Source of the DNA: Saksenaea vasiformis B4078
Lineage: Eukaryota > Mucoromycota > Mucoromycetes > Mucorales > Saksenaeaceae
Direction of reading: 5' to 3'
Assembly: GCA_000697055.1 (NCBI GenBank)
Contig: JNDT01001905.1
Location: 1-64,000, forward strand
Length of the DNA: 64,000 bases
The translations under genes and the position numbers were made by a program. The notes below the pieces were generated by a model, which had not been told where the DNA came from, made no database searches, and was given only the letters and a program-made list of their open reading frames with translations. Below are positions 1-11,556 of this stretch, piece by piece; position 1 is the stretch's first letter, and each line of letters opens with the position of its first letter.

Positions 1-1
1 C

Positions 2-1432
2 TTTAAACCCGAGAAATATACCGATCCTAAAGGCACCAGGAGGTTTACTGTTTTGCCTGTTCACAGTATGCAAATGAGACACGTTACGATTGACAGACAG
101 GCATTGGGACATCTCCTGTTCCAAGCAGGGCGGCGGGACAAGCCATCTCCGGTGAAGCCAGTGGACGCAAGGCACGAGTATTTTACTTTGTTCGATATGT
201 CAAAAATAGGTTTCAAAACACTGGAGAGTCTGGAAAGCGAAAAAACAATGTTCTGGTGAGTTGAGGAAGTGTCCGATAGGTTGAGTTTCTGACATATCAA
301 GAAGGGACACCATCCGGACGGATGGTGTAGATGTCGAGTTCATATTTAAAAAGTACAAGGCACCGTTTGACCAGAAGAAAAAGCAGACTACTCCCGCCGA
401 TATGAAGGACAGACTCGATGATGCTATCGTCTGGGGCGTCGATCCAGGAGTCGCCAGTCTATATGTCGCAGCTGACGGTGTAGGAGATAACCCTCATCGA
501 GTCCGTACAACAACCGCAAAGGAATACTACTCTATATGTGGTTTCAACAGAGCTACGCAGAAGAGAAATACTTACGCTGCCAAAGATCCAGAAACGAAGT
601 CAATAATTGACAAGATTCCTTCCATAAAGACAGCCAACCTACAAACGATGATTATCAGCATGTATTACATGTTTCTGCATTACGATACGATCGTAGATTT
701 CTACAGCTGTGATCTGAGGTAAATGATTATGCTTGCATTTGTCATGTTACATTGCTAATATCAAACACTATGCGTAGATTCAACAAGCTACGATTCAAGT
801 CGTATATAGGAAAGCAAAAAGCTGTCAACGAGATTGTGGATCGTCTCCTTGACGGAAGCGTCAAATACAACAGTAAAAACATCAGAAATACTCCTAAAGG
901 GGACAATGCGAAATGGAAGCCAGCTTCGCCAAATCATGTTGAAGATGAGAGAACCAAACCAATTATAATTGCATATGGAAATGCGTCCTTCTGTGGATCC
1001 ATGAAGGGAAGACCTGCGGCGCGGACCAAAGCCGTTTTGGATAAATTGAAGCAAAAAGCAAGACAGCGAAAGGTAATGTTCTGTTGTCTAATATGATATC
1101 CTAATCTTTTCACAACGTCAAAGCAACCCACATACGTCTTTTTAATCGATGAATATTTAACTTCCCAGATCTGCCCCCTATGCAATACCAGAAACCTGAA
1201 AAATGCAAAGGAAAAACCTGATTTGCAGAAACAGACTTCGCGGATACACGCTGTACTGGAGTGTCACAATAATTCATGTACGGCACGTTATTGGAACCGC
1301 GACCGCATGGCGGCGAGCAATATACTCAATGTTTTTCTCCATATGTCCCGCAACAATAATAAGCGCCCAAAAGCGTTTCAACGTCCCCAGAATACCGCCG
1401 AAAGACAGACGGCCGTATCCCTTGATAAGTAG
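2..1432 (+). CDS. Fanzor (eukaryotic TnpB-like) RNA-guided nuclease, 5' end outside window
   Basis: I read four exons, 2-255, 305-718, 778-1072 and 1124-1432, which join in frame to about 423 residues. The 5' end is cut off by the window edge. The RuvC-like core is recognisable in order: WGVDPGVASLYV (first Asp), the strand IIIAYGNASFCG, then IDEYLTSQICPLC (the Glu in the DEY.TS position used by Fanzors), a second Cys pair ECHNNSC, and WNRDRMAASNI (last Asp). The two Cys pairs form the TnpB-type zinc ribbon. Fanzors are RNA-guided DNA nucleases of transposon origin, known from fungi including Mucorales. There are no internal stops and all three catalytic acids are present, so the visible part looks intact. 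The guide-RNA region would be expected at or beyond the 3' end. I cannot see the N-terminal part. Confidence 0.85.
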
Positions 1433-1744
1433 CATGGGTGCACACGTGCTTCTTGTTATATACTAATGTTAGATGGCGTCGTAATAGGAGTAAAATACCC
1501 ACCATTAACGCTAATCTTTCGATTCCTTTCTCTTTTCTTTTCACCGAGACCTCATTTCTCTCGATCCAGCTTGCTAATCACTAGAGAAATGCCCCAGGGA
1601 TCTAAGTTCACAAAATCTGAGTCTTTCTAATTCAAAGCTTTACTATTTGAGTTCAACTCTTCGTTTTCTTTCTTCTTCATCACGTTCTGTCAATATGCTG
1701 AAATCTATATAAGAACAACTCATGCAAGGCAATAGCATCATACC

Positions 1745-2060
1745 GTAATCTCACATCTTTTGCATGAAATAAAGGAATCCGATCACTGACATGTTTTTTG
1801 TGTGAGACGAAAGACGCTGTCTCCAACACGAACAATCGAGCGCCAGCTTTGACACGTCCTTTGAACGAGACAACATTTTTATGTCTCTAATACATCCTTT
1901 GTCTCGGATAATGGGAAGTTATCAATGGCACAAAAGGTAACTTGGACGAGGATGACATGGAATCGTCACATTGAACGGACATAAAGAGATATACTTCGAA
2001 GCGCAGAATTCGGCTGCAAGCAATGCCGAATAATCTCAGATGCAGGAAAATCCAACTAAA
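1745..2060. repeat. Dispersed minisatellite element, copy 1
   Basis: From about 1750 to 1915 there are about five degenerate units of 36-40 bp around the theme CACATCTTTTGCATGA...GAGACGA. A tail of about 120 bp follows (GATAATGGGAA, then TGGCACAAA, then CTTCGAAGCGCA). Units and tail recur in the same order at 8440-8870. This copy lies about 300 bp downstream of the Fanzor stop codon. It has no coding capacity. The rest of 1433-2277 shows nothing I recognise. Confidence 0.7.
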
Positions 2061-2277
2061 ACTGAAAATCAGGATCAAGGAGCATCTGTTTGGCATGATA
2101 CGTGAGTATAGCAGTTCATATTACCTCCGAAATAGAGGTTCGATTGTTCTCCAAACCCCTTGTATTGGTTTTCCTGGTAATCAGTCAATTAAACGGTAGG
2201 TCCGTCATTGGTTCTTTTTTCTTAGAAAACGCTGCTTCATTTTATGCTACATCTAGACGACAGGGGAAATAGAATGT

Positions 2278-4145
2278 CTAGTTTTCATCCATTTTCAAAA
2301 CGAGGCATCGATGAAATCCCTGAGTATCCCTTCTCACTTCGACTACAGTCCAACCACTCCATATCACCTTGACCCGTTCTATCATGCCTTTGCCACATTC
2401 CAATACTACCCGACCGTGTGGATGCATCACCATGGGTACTACCTTGCTCAGCACGGTATACCATTCGTACCCCTGGTCATTGGCAAACAGAGCCTCTGAT
2501 GGCTCATGTTCAAGTGTTTGCATCTGTTCCTTGTGCTTGCTAATGTAATCCAAATTCAGATAGGGTGGATTGCAAACCACAAGATCATACAGATCAGTCG
2601 CTTCAAGTTCGGCCATGTCTTTCAACGCAAACGTACAACGATCAGTTACACCCAATCGCGCAGCGTTCTGTTCGGCCACACTGAGCGCATCCTTACTAAT
2701 GTCAATGCCCACGCCTACTGCCTCCGGTAGCTGTGATAATATGGATATCAGAAGATTCCCACTGCCTGTGCCGATATCCAATATGCGACGCGGATTCGCA
2801 GCGACAGCGGCATGAACTAAAGTCTCTGAACTAGGTCGAGGTATCAGACATGATTCCGTCACAATGAATCGTAGACCGCAAAATTCCTAGATGGGGTCCT
2901 TGTTTGTTAATATTTTAGACGATAAATCACTCCTTCACCTTTTCACCCAAGACATAAGCCAAAGGCTTTTTAATACGGTCACTCATCTCGAGCGTATCTA
3001 TATACTTGGCATCATCGACCTCCACCCCAGCCTTCCGCATCTCTTCCAGTGATCGATCGATTTTACGTCGCCAAAACTTCTGCTCGCGCTGACGGAGCAA
3101 CTCAAATTTTTCTGGCTCTGTGCCCTGGATGTTGATCAATTGATGCGTGACGGGGTGGGTTAAGGTGATACGAAGTAAGCTCATGCACAGTCCCTTGTCG
3201 CGACTGGATTTCAGAAACTTCGTATAGGTTGAATTGCCAACGATTGGATGAGCTGTGTGATGGAAGAACAAGCTACGAATACCGAGATTCGATAACGGCG
3301 AGTCGATATCAAGGTCTAATGTCGTGATATAATCAGCGTTGTTGGATCGCGTCACTGACACGATGTGCATGTCTCTAATCAACCGCGTGAGTTCAGTTCG
3401 ACTCGGTATTGAAGTTTCTTCTTCTTCCTCTTCCTCTTGTTCCTTAACGTCCATTTCAGTCGATGGCGTCGATGCTGTCGTTGCAGTCGCGGCAGGCAAT
3501 CTTGATAACAAATCGGGTGGAACATGACCATGGCACATGGTTCGCATTTGCAGATCAATATCACCACCTTGGTAGCTTTGAAGCAGTGCATGCCGTATTT
3601 CTGCTGTTTTTGCAATAAGTAGCTGTTGACAAAGGTTATGGCATGAGATTCATTGCAACATTTCCAGTCGCAATCGTTACCAAACCCGAGGCCGCCTTTT
3701 GCAGACTGTAGATACACCATATTCGTTCCTTTGCTTCATTTTGTAACGAGTGCTGCAGTGCTTTCTCGAAGAATCCAAAGTTCTTCGAGAAAAACTCGAT
3801 TAATCGAGAAGAATGGCAGGTTTATGACAGGCTTACCTGACCTGGCGGCTTCCATACAATGGCTAGATGTTCATCTTGGTATCGAATATCAACATCAATT
3901 TGCTTAAGTCGCTCTTGTTCTTCCATTGATTTATCATATTTCACTTCCACCACGTCTCCTTCTTTCAAAATTCGAGTTTCCTCTACGGCTTTGCCGTTGA
4001 CAGTAATCTCCTTCCTCTGAAATGATCGCCGGACACATTCCTTGGATCTTACTATATGTCGATAATGCGAAAGAAGCCATTTTTTTATCCGTGTATTTGC
4101 GTCCGACGCAGGAACAACTACCGACAGATAGTTGATGCGATCCAT
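2278..4145 (-). CDS. S4-like/pseudouridine-synthase-like domain fused to HemK/PrmC glutamine methyltransferase
   Basis: The exons are complement 3837-4145, 3681-3705, 2939-3603 and 2278-2886, giving about 535 aa in one frame. The N-terminal exon has an S4-type RNA-binding segment (EITVNGKAVEETRILKEGD) and then IRYQDEHLAIVWKPPGQ, the lead-in of RluA pseudouridine synthases. The catalytic HRLD..TSG motif of that family is not seen. The next part resembles an RluA C-terminus (ITLTHPVTHQLINI). The same ORF then runs into RIKKPLAYVLG and EFCGLRF, PRPSSET, the SAM motif DIGTGSGN and the catalytic NPPY (2560-2571). These are hallmarks of HemK/PrmC, which methylates the GGQ glutamine of release factors and is usually mitochondrial in fungi (Mtq1). 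The exon 2-3 junction is my inference; the HemK half is secure. The ATG at 4145 was chosen because the ORF upstream lacks family similarity. Confidence 0.75.
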
Positions 4146-4190
4146 AAACAAATAAAAAAGAAAGTGGCCGCAGAGAAAAAAATCTCTCGA

Positions 4191-4216
4191 ACAAACCCCC
4201 CGCTGGCGGGGTTTGT
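4191..4216. repeat. Perfect 9-bp inverted repeat upstream of the S4-HemK gene
   Basis: ACAAACCCC and GGGGTTTGT flank an 8-bp spacer (CCGCTGGC). The hairpin lies about 45 bp upstream of the minus-strand ATG at 4145, so it would sit in the 5' leader or core promoter. It could be a dyad binding site or an mRNA hairpin; the sequence does not decide. Confidence 0.6.
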
Positions 4217-6209
4217 GACTCCAAGAATCCTCACTTGTCAAAAATCGCCTCATTATGAAGAAACGTTTGCATCAGCTAGATATTGTCCTGTATTGATGAC
4301 AGATAGGACTTGAGTTGATAAGCAGCGAGCTTTGGATGGAAAATCGATCTTCTTGCGCTCATTGAGCCGGTTCGCTGGTAGATTCTCGCAATGCCCAATA
4401 GGAAAACGCAAAATAACGGGATATGATGTGTTTAAAGGGGAGGCATGAATCTTTACTCTTTTTTCTCGTCTCCGTTCACCTTACATGAAAAACGTATCCA
4501 GAACTATTCATGGTCTCTTTATGCATCATTCAACCTGCATGGCCTCTGTCCCGAACAGCCTCGACTTGGTGGCGTCCCTTACCATCGCTTCAGCAAAACG
4601 CTGTCATTCATAGCATCACTCACCTGCTACAACGGATTGAAGACGGTGTGTCGCGTGAAGTCCTCTGTAGTAGATCACAGCTGACTGCCCAATGGAGTCT
4701 AAGGATTTCTCCTCTCCTCCGCCCTCACGGAACTGGTACATGTCCATAGCATTACCCTTCGGGAGTAAGTAAGATGGCATCCGAATATCATCCACGTACT
4801 AACTATTAGTTTTATTTTTATCTTGCTCGATCAAATTTAGAAACCAATTTGACGAAGGTAAAGTATGATTTAGTTGTCCAATTTATGTATTAATGACGGC
4901 ATATCCAATTCCTTCCTTAGCGCAAGCTTGGCTCTTCATGGGTACGAAATTTATTTAGAGTAGCATTCTTGTTTATTAAGCAGACAGTACATTTCCAGAG
5001 ATACGCTATGAGGATCTATTTAATTGAGGCGCTGCGGAGTACGCGTATGTTGCGTATAGCATCGTGGTTAACTGTTTACTACAAGTCCAACACATGGTTG
5101 ATTCTCGACATGATAGTCCCGATGGTAGTGCTGAATGTTATGACCGATATGGTAAAATATGCAATTTCCTATCTGTTTACCGATGAAAAAATAGTCAGTC
5201 TTTACCGTGGCGGCATCTATATTGTAGCACCAAGCCCCTAACCCCCCCACTTTGACCTTCCCCTGCTTTTGCTGCGGTCTTTAAAGCCATGCGATAGGAA
5301 TCTCATAGAGATATGCTTCTTAGGGTATGTTAAAAGGCATGGTTGATTCGAGGGATAGAAGCTCATATATTATCCCCACAATGTTTTCACTTGGGTTCTC
5401 CTTTCTCAGTGTTGTCTTTTGACAAGGGCCGTTTTCTATGTATCCTGAAAGGATATATCTATGTGAAAACGTAATAACCACTAAAAACCCTGCTTTTATT
5501 ATATAAATAATATCTTGCATCCAGAAATAATAGGAGCCGATAACGCCACATGAAACAAGGGTAAATTGGTTTACATGAAATAACAAAACGCTTGGTCGTT
5601 CTTATGGATACGGTTGGTCATAAGAATTAGAACCTAAGCAACAGATGGTTAAGAAAGGGATAATGGACTTGTAAAAAGGGTATGAGTCAAGTGCAACAGT
5701 GACTCTAATAATTGTGTTTCTTTTCCCCTTCTTTTGCCCCTTCGTTCCCCGGTAAGTATGGATGACCAAAGAATGTGATTAAGAATCACTCGTTTGTAAA
5801 TCAAAAAACGAGAAGGTAGCAAACCTGGTGGTTAATGGATTTAAGTTGACAACATCAAACCAAAGGATGTGAATATAGTTGTTGTATACTGATTATGATT
5901 AGTTTGCTAAACAACCTTTTTGTCAATCGTACACGGGAGAGTATGCCTAATACACACTTCTCCTTTGTCCTTTGTTCTCGGGATACCTTTAACATACATA
6001 TAATTTCCCGGCTTATGTGATTTTCTCAATCTCTTTTTTTTTGTTTCTCTTTTTCTCTGTCTGTCACTCTGTCAGTTTGCTCCCTCATTTCGGCCCCTTT
6101 TACACCCTTCCTTTATTTTCTCTTTATGCGTTATATCTTCTCTTTTTCCCTCTTTTCCACTCTTTCAACAAGCCTCCTTTTTTCTCTTTGCCTTTGCGGG
6201 TCGTAAACA
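4217..6209. other. Intergenic, promoter side of the membrane-protein gene
   Basis: No open reading frame here has family similarity or a consistent exon chain. From about 6025 to 6185 the plus strand is a long C/T-rich tract that ends just before the ATG at 6210. It is probably the core promoter and leader of that gene. Confidence 0.4.
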
Positions 6210-7787
6210 ATGCTTTACAACACTAAATACATTTACAAGATTATCATCCTAATGATCATCTCGTTTGTTCATGCGCAAAGGCACAATGGTGTGTTATCTT
6301 TTTTTAAAATACCGATTAAACGATCTTTGCACTGTACTCCTTCGCTCATCTATTCGTCCACAGACACTCCTGTACCACCTTGTGGAGCCAACGGAAACAC
6401 TGACACTATCTGTTCGCCTAGAACATCAGATACATGGAAAAATGGAACGTGGTATCTGATTACGTGGAATCCGCTGTATGTCATCTCTTTTCTCTTAATC
6501 ACTATTTCACTCACGAACATTTTGTAACATAGATACCCAACCTACGCGTCGGCGGTAAGTCAACTGTTCACTTTGCCTAGGCGCTTGCTTACACCATCAT
6601 TCGATCTAGTCCACATTGGATATTTATGTATATTACATTGAAAATTACCAGAATGTTTTGATGAAACATTGGAATGGGGCTCAGGCATCCAAAGGCTCTT
6701 ATCCTGTAGTGGTTGATGATTCATGGTTTCCAAATCCTTTACAGCCTGGCTCTGAGGAAAAAGTGTATGACTGCCTGTTATACATGGTTTCCACTGGCGT
6801 GAACCCCAGCAAAGAGATGAACAACATCCATTCAGACTTTCCGTCACCAGTACACATTTCGATCGCGCGTATGTTTTAGACAACAAATAACGGGATTTTG
6901 ATCGTTTGACATCAGTTCTCCTTTTTTTACTTTACTTTATTTTATTTTTTTAGAGGCCGCACCACCCGTTCCCTTGTCAACCATTTTACCTGCAAATCCA
7001 ACAAATGATACACATAACGAAGTCCAACCTTGGATTATTATTGTCTCAGTTCTTGCCAGCCTTGCCTTGCTAAGTATTTGTGCCATTGCTATTTGGGCTC
7101 TACGTCAAGTTCGGAGACGGAAACTTGTCTATGGTGAAAAGGGGCATTTAGGTAAATATCAGAAACAAGAAATAGTATTTAATTAGTGCTTATATTTATG
7201 CCTCTATAGATAGCAGCGAAAGCACACTATTTTCTATCCCACCGACTGGAAAACGGGAGAAGAACATGTCACCTTGCGCTCTAAGCCCTGAGCCTGGATT
7301 TTTGCAGCCGCCGAGTATCCGAATCCAAACAGCCAGCCAGGGTACACCAACAATAAGTGAACGAGGGTCAATCAGGTTAACGTCGCCCACAGCAGCATCC
7401 ATTAGCGCACACACAAGCAACAATAGTCCGTCTTCATTTATTGATGATAATACCGTTATACGACCGCAATCCACCGCTTCATGCAGTAACATATCTACCA
7501 GGTCTGAGCCACCTCTTACCTCTACCGATGCGCTCCTGATTGCTGACACCTTCCGGCAACGAATGAGACGGCCAGAATGGCAACCACAACAGAATGCAGA
7601 AAATGAACACACCGACATTTGTGATGTTGATCATGCAGAGGGGGATGAAATGACCATGAAGCGCAAAAAGGAAGAAGAAAAAAGACGGCAGCTTAGCGAA
7701 GAGTTGCTTAAGAAAGAGTTAGCAGCGGAGGGAACATCAATGAAAAAAGTTGGAAAAAGGGCGCATCTCAACACGACGAATCACTGA
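6210..7787 (+). CDS. Single-pass cell-surface membrane protein with Kre9/Ser-Thr-rich-like ectodomain
   Basis: The exons are 6210-6475, 6533-6554, 6610-6868, 6954-7151 and 7210-7787, all in phase, giving 440 aa. It starts with a signal peptide (IIILMIISFVHAQ). The ectodomain of about 220 aa contains WKNGTWYLITWNPLYPTY and LDIYVYYIENYQ. This W..G..Y.I.W pattern resembles the Ig-like N-terminal domain of fungal Kre9/Knh1 and Ser-Thr-rich wall proteins. A spacer (PPVPLSTILPANPTND) leads to one transmembrane helix (IIIVSVLASLALLSICAIAI) with a positive stop (RQVRRRK). The cytosolic tail is about 200 aa, rich in Ser/Thr/Pro, and ends in a charged helix (MKRKKEEEKRRQ). A sensor or wall-anchor role is plausible but unproven. 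Confidence 0.75.
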
Positions 7788-10753
7788 TCTCACTAACCTT
7801 CACAGCTATTCCCCCTTTCAAGAAAAAGAAGAACAAGAAGAAGAAGAAAAAAAAATAGAGCGTCCGTTTTTATCTCGCGGCTACCGGCTGCATATGTTAC
7901 ACAAAAAGAATGTTTCCTTCCATATTGGTAGTTCGGTCCACACTGGCGTTCATAATGTACACTCATCTAAAAAGTAACGTCGTGAAATTTCGCGATGCCG
8001 CATATCTAGGAGATCTTATCTCAACAAATATTGACAGGTTGCTATCAAATCTGTGCAACGCAGCTCGTTGTCGTACCTATTATTGAGTTTGTTGGACTGT
8101 GCATATCAGAGTCGGCATTAGAGCGCTTGTCGAATGAACCGTTGCTAGCGCATAGCAAGGAGTTCCTTTGGCTTTTGCGCATTATCCGCTGGCTTGAAAA
8201 CAACCATGTCTTTCGATTTTATCAAGATCAGCATAACAATTTGATTTCCAAAAGAATCGCCGTTCAATGCAGTTACTGCCACAGGAGAGTGACTTCCGCT
8301 GTTTTCTTTGTTTTTGTTATACCCTGGTTATGTAATGAAAAGTTGACGTCTGTACCGGGGATTTTTGTACCAACAGAGCCAAAGAAAAAAAAAGGAAAAA
8401 GAAGCGCTCCCTTTGAATATGCATCACTTTCCGTTATCTGAGACATCCTTCCTGTGTGAGATAAAAGGAACCTATTTTCAACACATCTTTTGCATGAGAC
8501 GACGGAATCCTGTTTCTGAGCACCATTTTATGAGGCAAAAGAACCCGATCACTGATTCATCTTTTGTACGAGACGATGGTGCGCTATCACCGACACACCT
8601 TTTGCATGGGACAAGGACCCCACCTTTAACATGAGATAATCGGGCCCTGTCTTTCACACGTTCTTTGCAGAGACGGTTAAACACTGTCTCTGACACATCC
8701 TTTGCCTTAGATAATGGGAAAGCTGCCAGTGGCACAAACGCAACACGAAAAGGTATGACACGCAAATCATGGTATCCGATAAACGTAAAGATACGTACTT
8801 CAAAGCGCACACTTCATCTGGAAATAACGACAAATAGTTTCAAATAGACGCAGAATCATATAGACATACAGTAAAAGCTAATTATCGACTGAGCGGTGGA
8901 TGGCAGGTAAAGATATAAGATTTGGAGAACATCTCTCCAGATATTGCGGTTAATTGAAACAATCGTTGCTATATGATAGCACAGGCACTTCCTATGAAGA
9001 GGCAAGTGCTTGTTTTGGACGCATTACAAGCAGATACATGGGCTCTTTACGATTGCCATCCAACGAATTAAGCCGCTATCATACATTCTGATTGTAAGGT
9101 CATATTTTGACGCATCATAGACGAAAGCAAGACGGCTTATTAGGTTAGCTATCGCTATTAATACTAACTGAATCAGTTAATTTCTCAGTTTACGAATAAA
9201 GGGTTTATTAGGTTTCAAAATTGGTCTACGTTGTCTGTATCTAAAGATAAGCACGGATTATTTCTTTTCTTGCTTCAAACACACATCCCCGCGAGTGAGC
9301 TTACTACATGAAAAGTTCTTATGCGTTTGCGCTTGATTTCAGTATGCGAGTCTGCTATCCCAAATCGCGTTGGTTGTGAGACACCCGTGTATTATTCGAA
9401 GATGGAACCAATAGGTCTTGTCCATGTGCACAAAGCTTTGTCTTGTACCTTACAGCGAATCTGTCAAATTCGTACGCTCCATGATTCTCTCTGTGGCGCC
9501 TCTAACGAGCCCTCGCAGGGTCACTATTCTCCACTTCATCAGTGTCTAAATGTTGCCTTTGGCTAGAATCAACTTTAAGAGTCAGTAAACATTCATCCAA
9601 GGGTATCAAAGGTAGTAGCTGCGGTAACTATTCGAATAAAACTTTGTATTGACTAAGGACTAAGTCTGTGTAGGTTATTCGCCGGATAAAAAAAATTAAT
9701 GGGCTAGTGGCGCAAAAATTTAATTATTCCTTAGCATGGGCTGGAACCTTGATCGAGGCAATATTTAACAGGTCCAACAAAGAGAAGACATTTGATGGCC
9801 CTTAAAATGTTACTACAGACTATAGTGAATGGAAGGCAAAATGTCTTTCTATCAGATTTAAACGGATATCTCCCTTCAGTATATAGATTGTTACCATAGC
9901 AGATAGTTACATTGTAATGCTCTACAGAATTCGCTGGGTGTCATTCTATAGGAAAAATGAACTCCAGCAAATTAAAGGCACTTCCTCCCGATGAGCGTGG
10001 TGCTCTCTCTCTCTCTCTTTTTTTTTTCTTTATAGATAAGTTACTCTATATCTTTACTTAGGGCCTTGATTTGGGAACTATTTTTTAATATATATTTTCG
10101 GTGGTTATGAATTGAGTTTACGTTGCGCACTAGAGAAACATACTTTCTATATAATGTGCAGATAAGGTAAAACTATGCAAGCCAACGACTTTTGCAAGAA
10201 ATATCTTTGTATGTATCCATTAGTAGCAGTTAAGTCTTTGCAATTCCACATACAGCGACGAAATTTTTTTCTGAAACATATTCGTAAAGGAACGATCAGG
10301 TAATATGTACATGTGCATTGAATCAAATGTGGCTTTAAACGTGCAGATAGGACGAGACCATAGCATTTTCATTTGTCAAATTAAAGGGATCTAGAATGTT
10401 AACCATGAATAGGTTTGTAAGCCCAGGGCCCAACCCTCAGCGCATATATTAGCGACTTGTCCTCGCCGCTCTTCGTAAACATGAAGTCAGCGAAATCGGA
10501 CAATGGAAGCAAGTCTGCGGTTGAAATCAACTTCACTTATTTGTCCATCTTTAATAGGTTAAGGAGCACATAGATCAAAACTTTACAAGGAGAAAGCAAG
10601 GAGAACTTCCGCACTGGCGCTGCATCAAATTTCTGCTGGATAAATAGCTTGGTTTATTAAGACAGGTGAGGCACTTGGTATTGGATAGTGTGAAATAAGG
10701 CTGCTAAGGGAGAAGAAGAAGAAGAAGGGGAAGGGAAGTGAAAGTATGTTTGT
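7788..10753. other. Gene-poor stretch with repeat copy 2 and a CT microsatellite
   Basis: Apart from the dispersed repeat at 8440-8870 there is a short CT/T run at 10001-10030. Short open frames at 7750-7977 and 8031-8441 lack recognisable motifs or a plausible exon chain. Nothing else is supported. Confidence 0.4.
8440..8870. repeat. Dispersed minisatellite element, copy 2
   Basis: About eight imperfect units of 34-40 bp lie between 8440 and 8725. Examples are CACATCTTTTGCATGAGACG, TTCATCTTTTGTACGAGACG and CACACCTTTTGCATGGGAC, each followed by a C/T-rich half ending in CTGA. The tail (GATAATGGGAA, CAGTGGCACAAA, TACTTCAAAGCGCA) matches the tail of copy 1. Unit length varies and the units are diverged, so this is an old element, not a recent satellite. 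Confidence 0.75.
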
Positions 10754-11556
10754 CTATGAAAATAAAGGTGGACGTGGCGTGGGAATGGCTGTTGCTTTGG
10801 GGAAAGGTGTTCTATTGTTCTTCGCTTTTGTGTCTTTTCCACCATCATAGTCTTGAACTGTGATGGTGGGCAGATGTTCTGCCGGTTCTTCACCCAAGAC
10901 AATTTTCAAGGTCGGCGTGGAGTTATCAACGTCTTCCATTGTATGGTCGAGGCTAAAATCTTCAAGATCATCCATCTCGTCGTCCGATAGATCTGCAACA
11001 GCGTGCATCAAATCAGATGCCAGTACGGCTTTGTTAGGTGGTGATTCTTGGGTCTGTTTCCAATCCTCAAAGGGGGCGCCCGGTGGCGATATCAAAAAAT
11101 TGCGTCCTGGGTCAGGTATCTGAAGACGCATAAGATTGGGATCTGGATTGATCGGGTTATGCTAAATATCTGTTAGCTATATCCTAACAAACCTGCTTCT
11201 CTCTATCCCACTAGCTGTCCTACCTGTCCATAGTAGATCCGGATTGCAGTGGACATGGTCGATTCATCCAGCTCATTGTGATCGCCCACCGACAACAAGT
11301 CCACTTCTTGCCCGATTGCTTTCCATAATAGTGTTGACTTATCCATGGCCTCTCTAGCGTTCATGGCAGACACTGTCTCCTCGTAAATAATCATCAGTCG
11401 ACCGAAACCTTTCATAGGAATGAAGTCGTGAATAGCACCAAATTCCGCGAACTTGTCTCTGATGAGCTTCAACGCTGAAGGCGAGAAAAAGAAAGCTCGT
11501 GGCACATTGGGAACGAGTAATGTGTTCGTTGCAACCGATTGTGCTGTATTATGCAT
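10754..11556 (-). CDS. rcn1: Calcipressin (regulator of calcineurin, RCAN family)
   Basis: Two exons, 11224-11556 and 10754-11161, give 246 aa. The N-terminal half is the RRM-like fold of calcipressins (SPSALKLIRDKFAEFGAIHD, GFGRLMIIYE, RIYYGQ). Exon 2 carries the family signature NFLISPPGAPFEDW, the conserved FLISPP.SPP.GW motif whose serine is phosphorylated in other species. Further on, HLPTITVQDYD looks like the PxIxIT-type calcineurin docking motif. The protein binds and modulates calcineurin, the Ca2+/calmodulin phosphatase. The C-terminus is basic and proline-rich. The intron is 62 nt. Confidence 0.92.

Noticed and set aside
2128..2160. GGTTCGATTGT, like a tRNA B box
   Set aside because: No A box, acceptor stem or anticodon arm can be folded around it.
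8440..8725. Regularly spaced repeats that could suggest a CRISPR array
   Set aside because: The genome is eukaryotic, units vary in length and sequence, and there are no unique spacers or cas genes.
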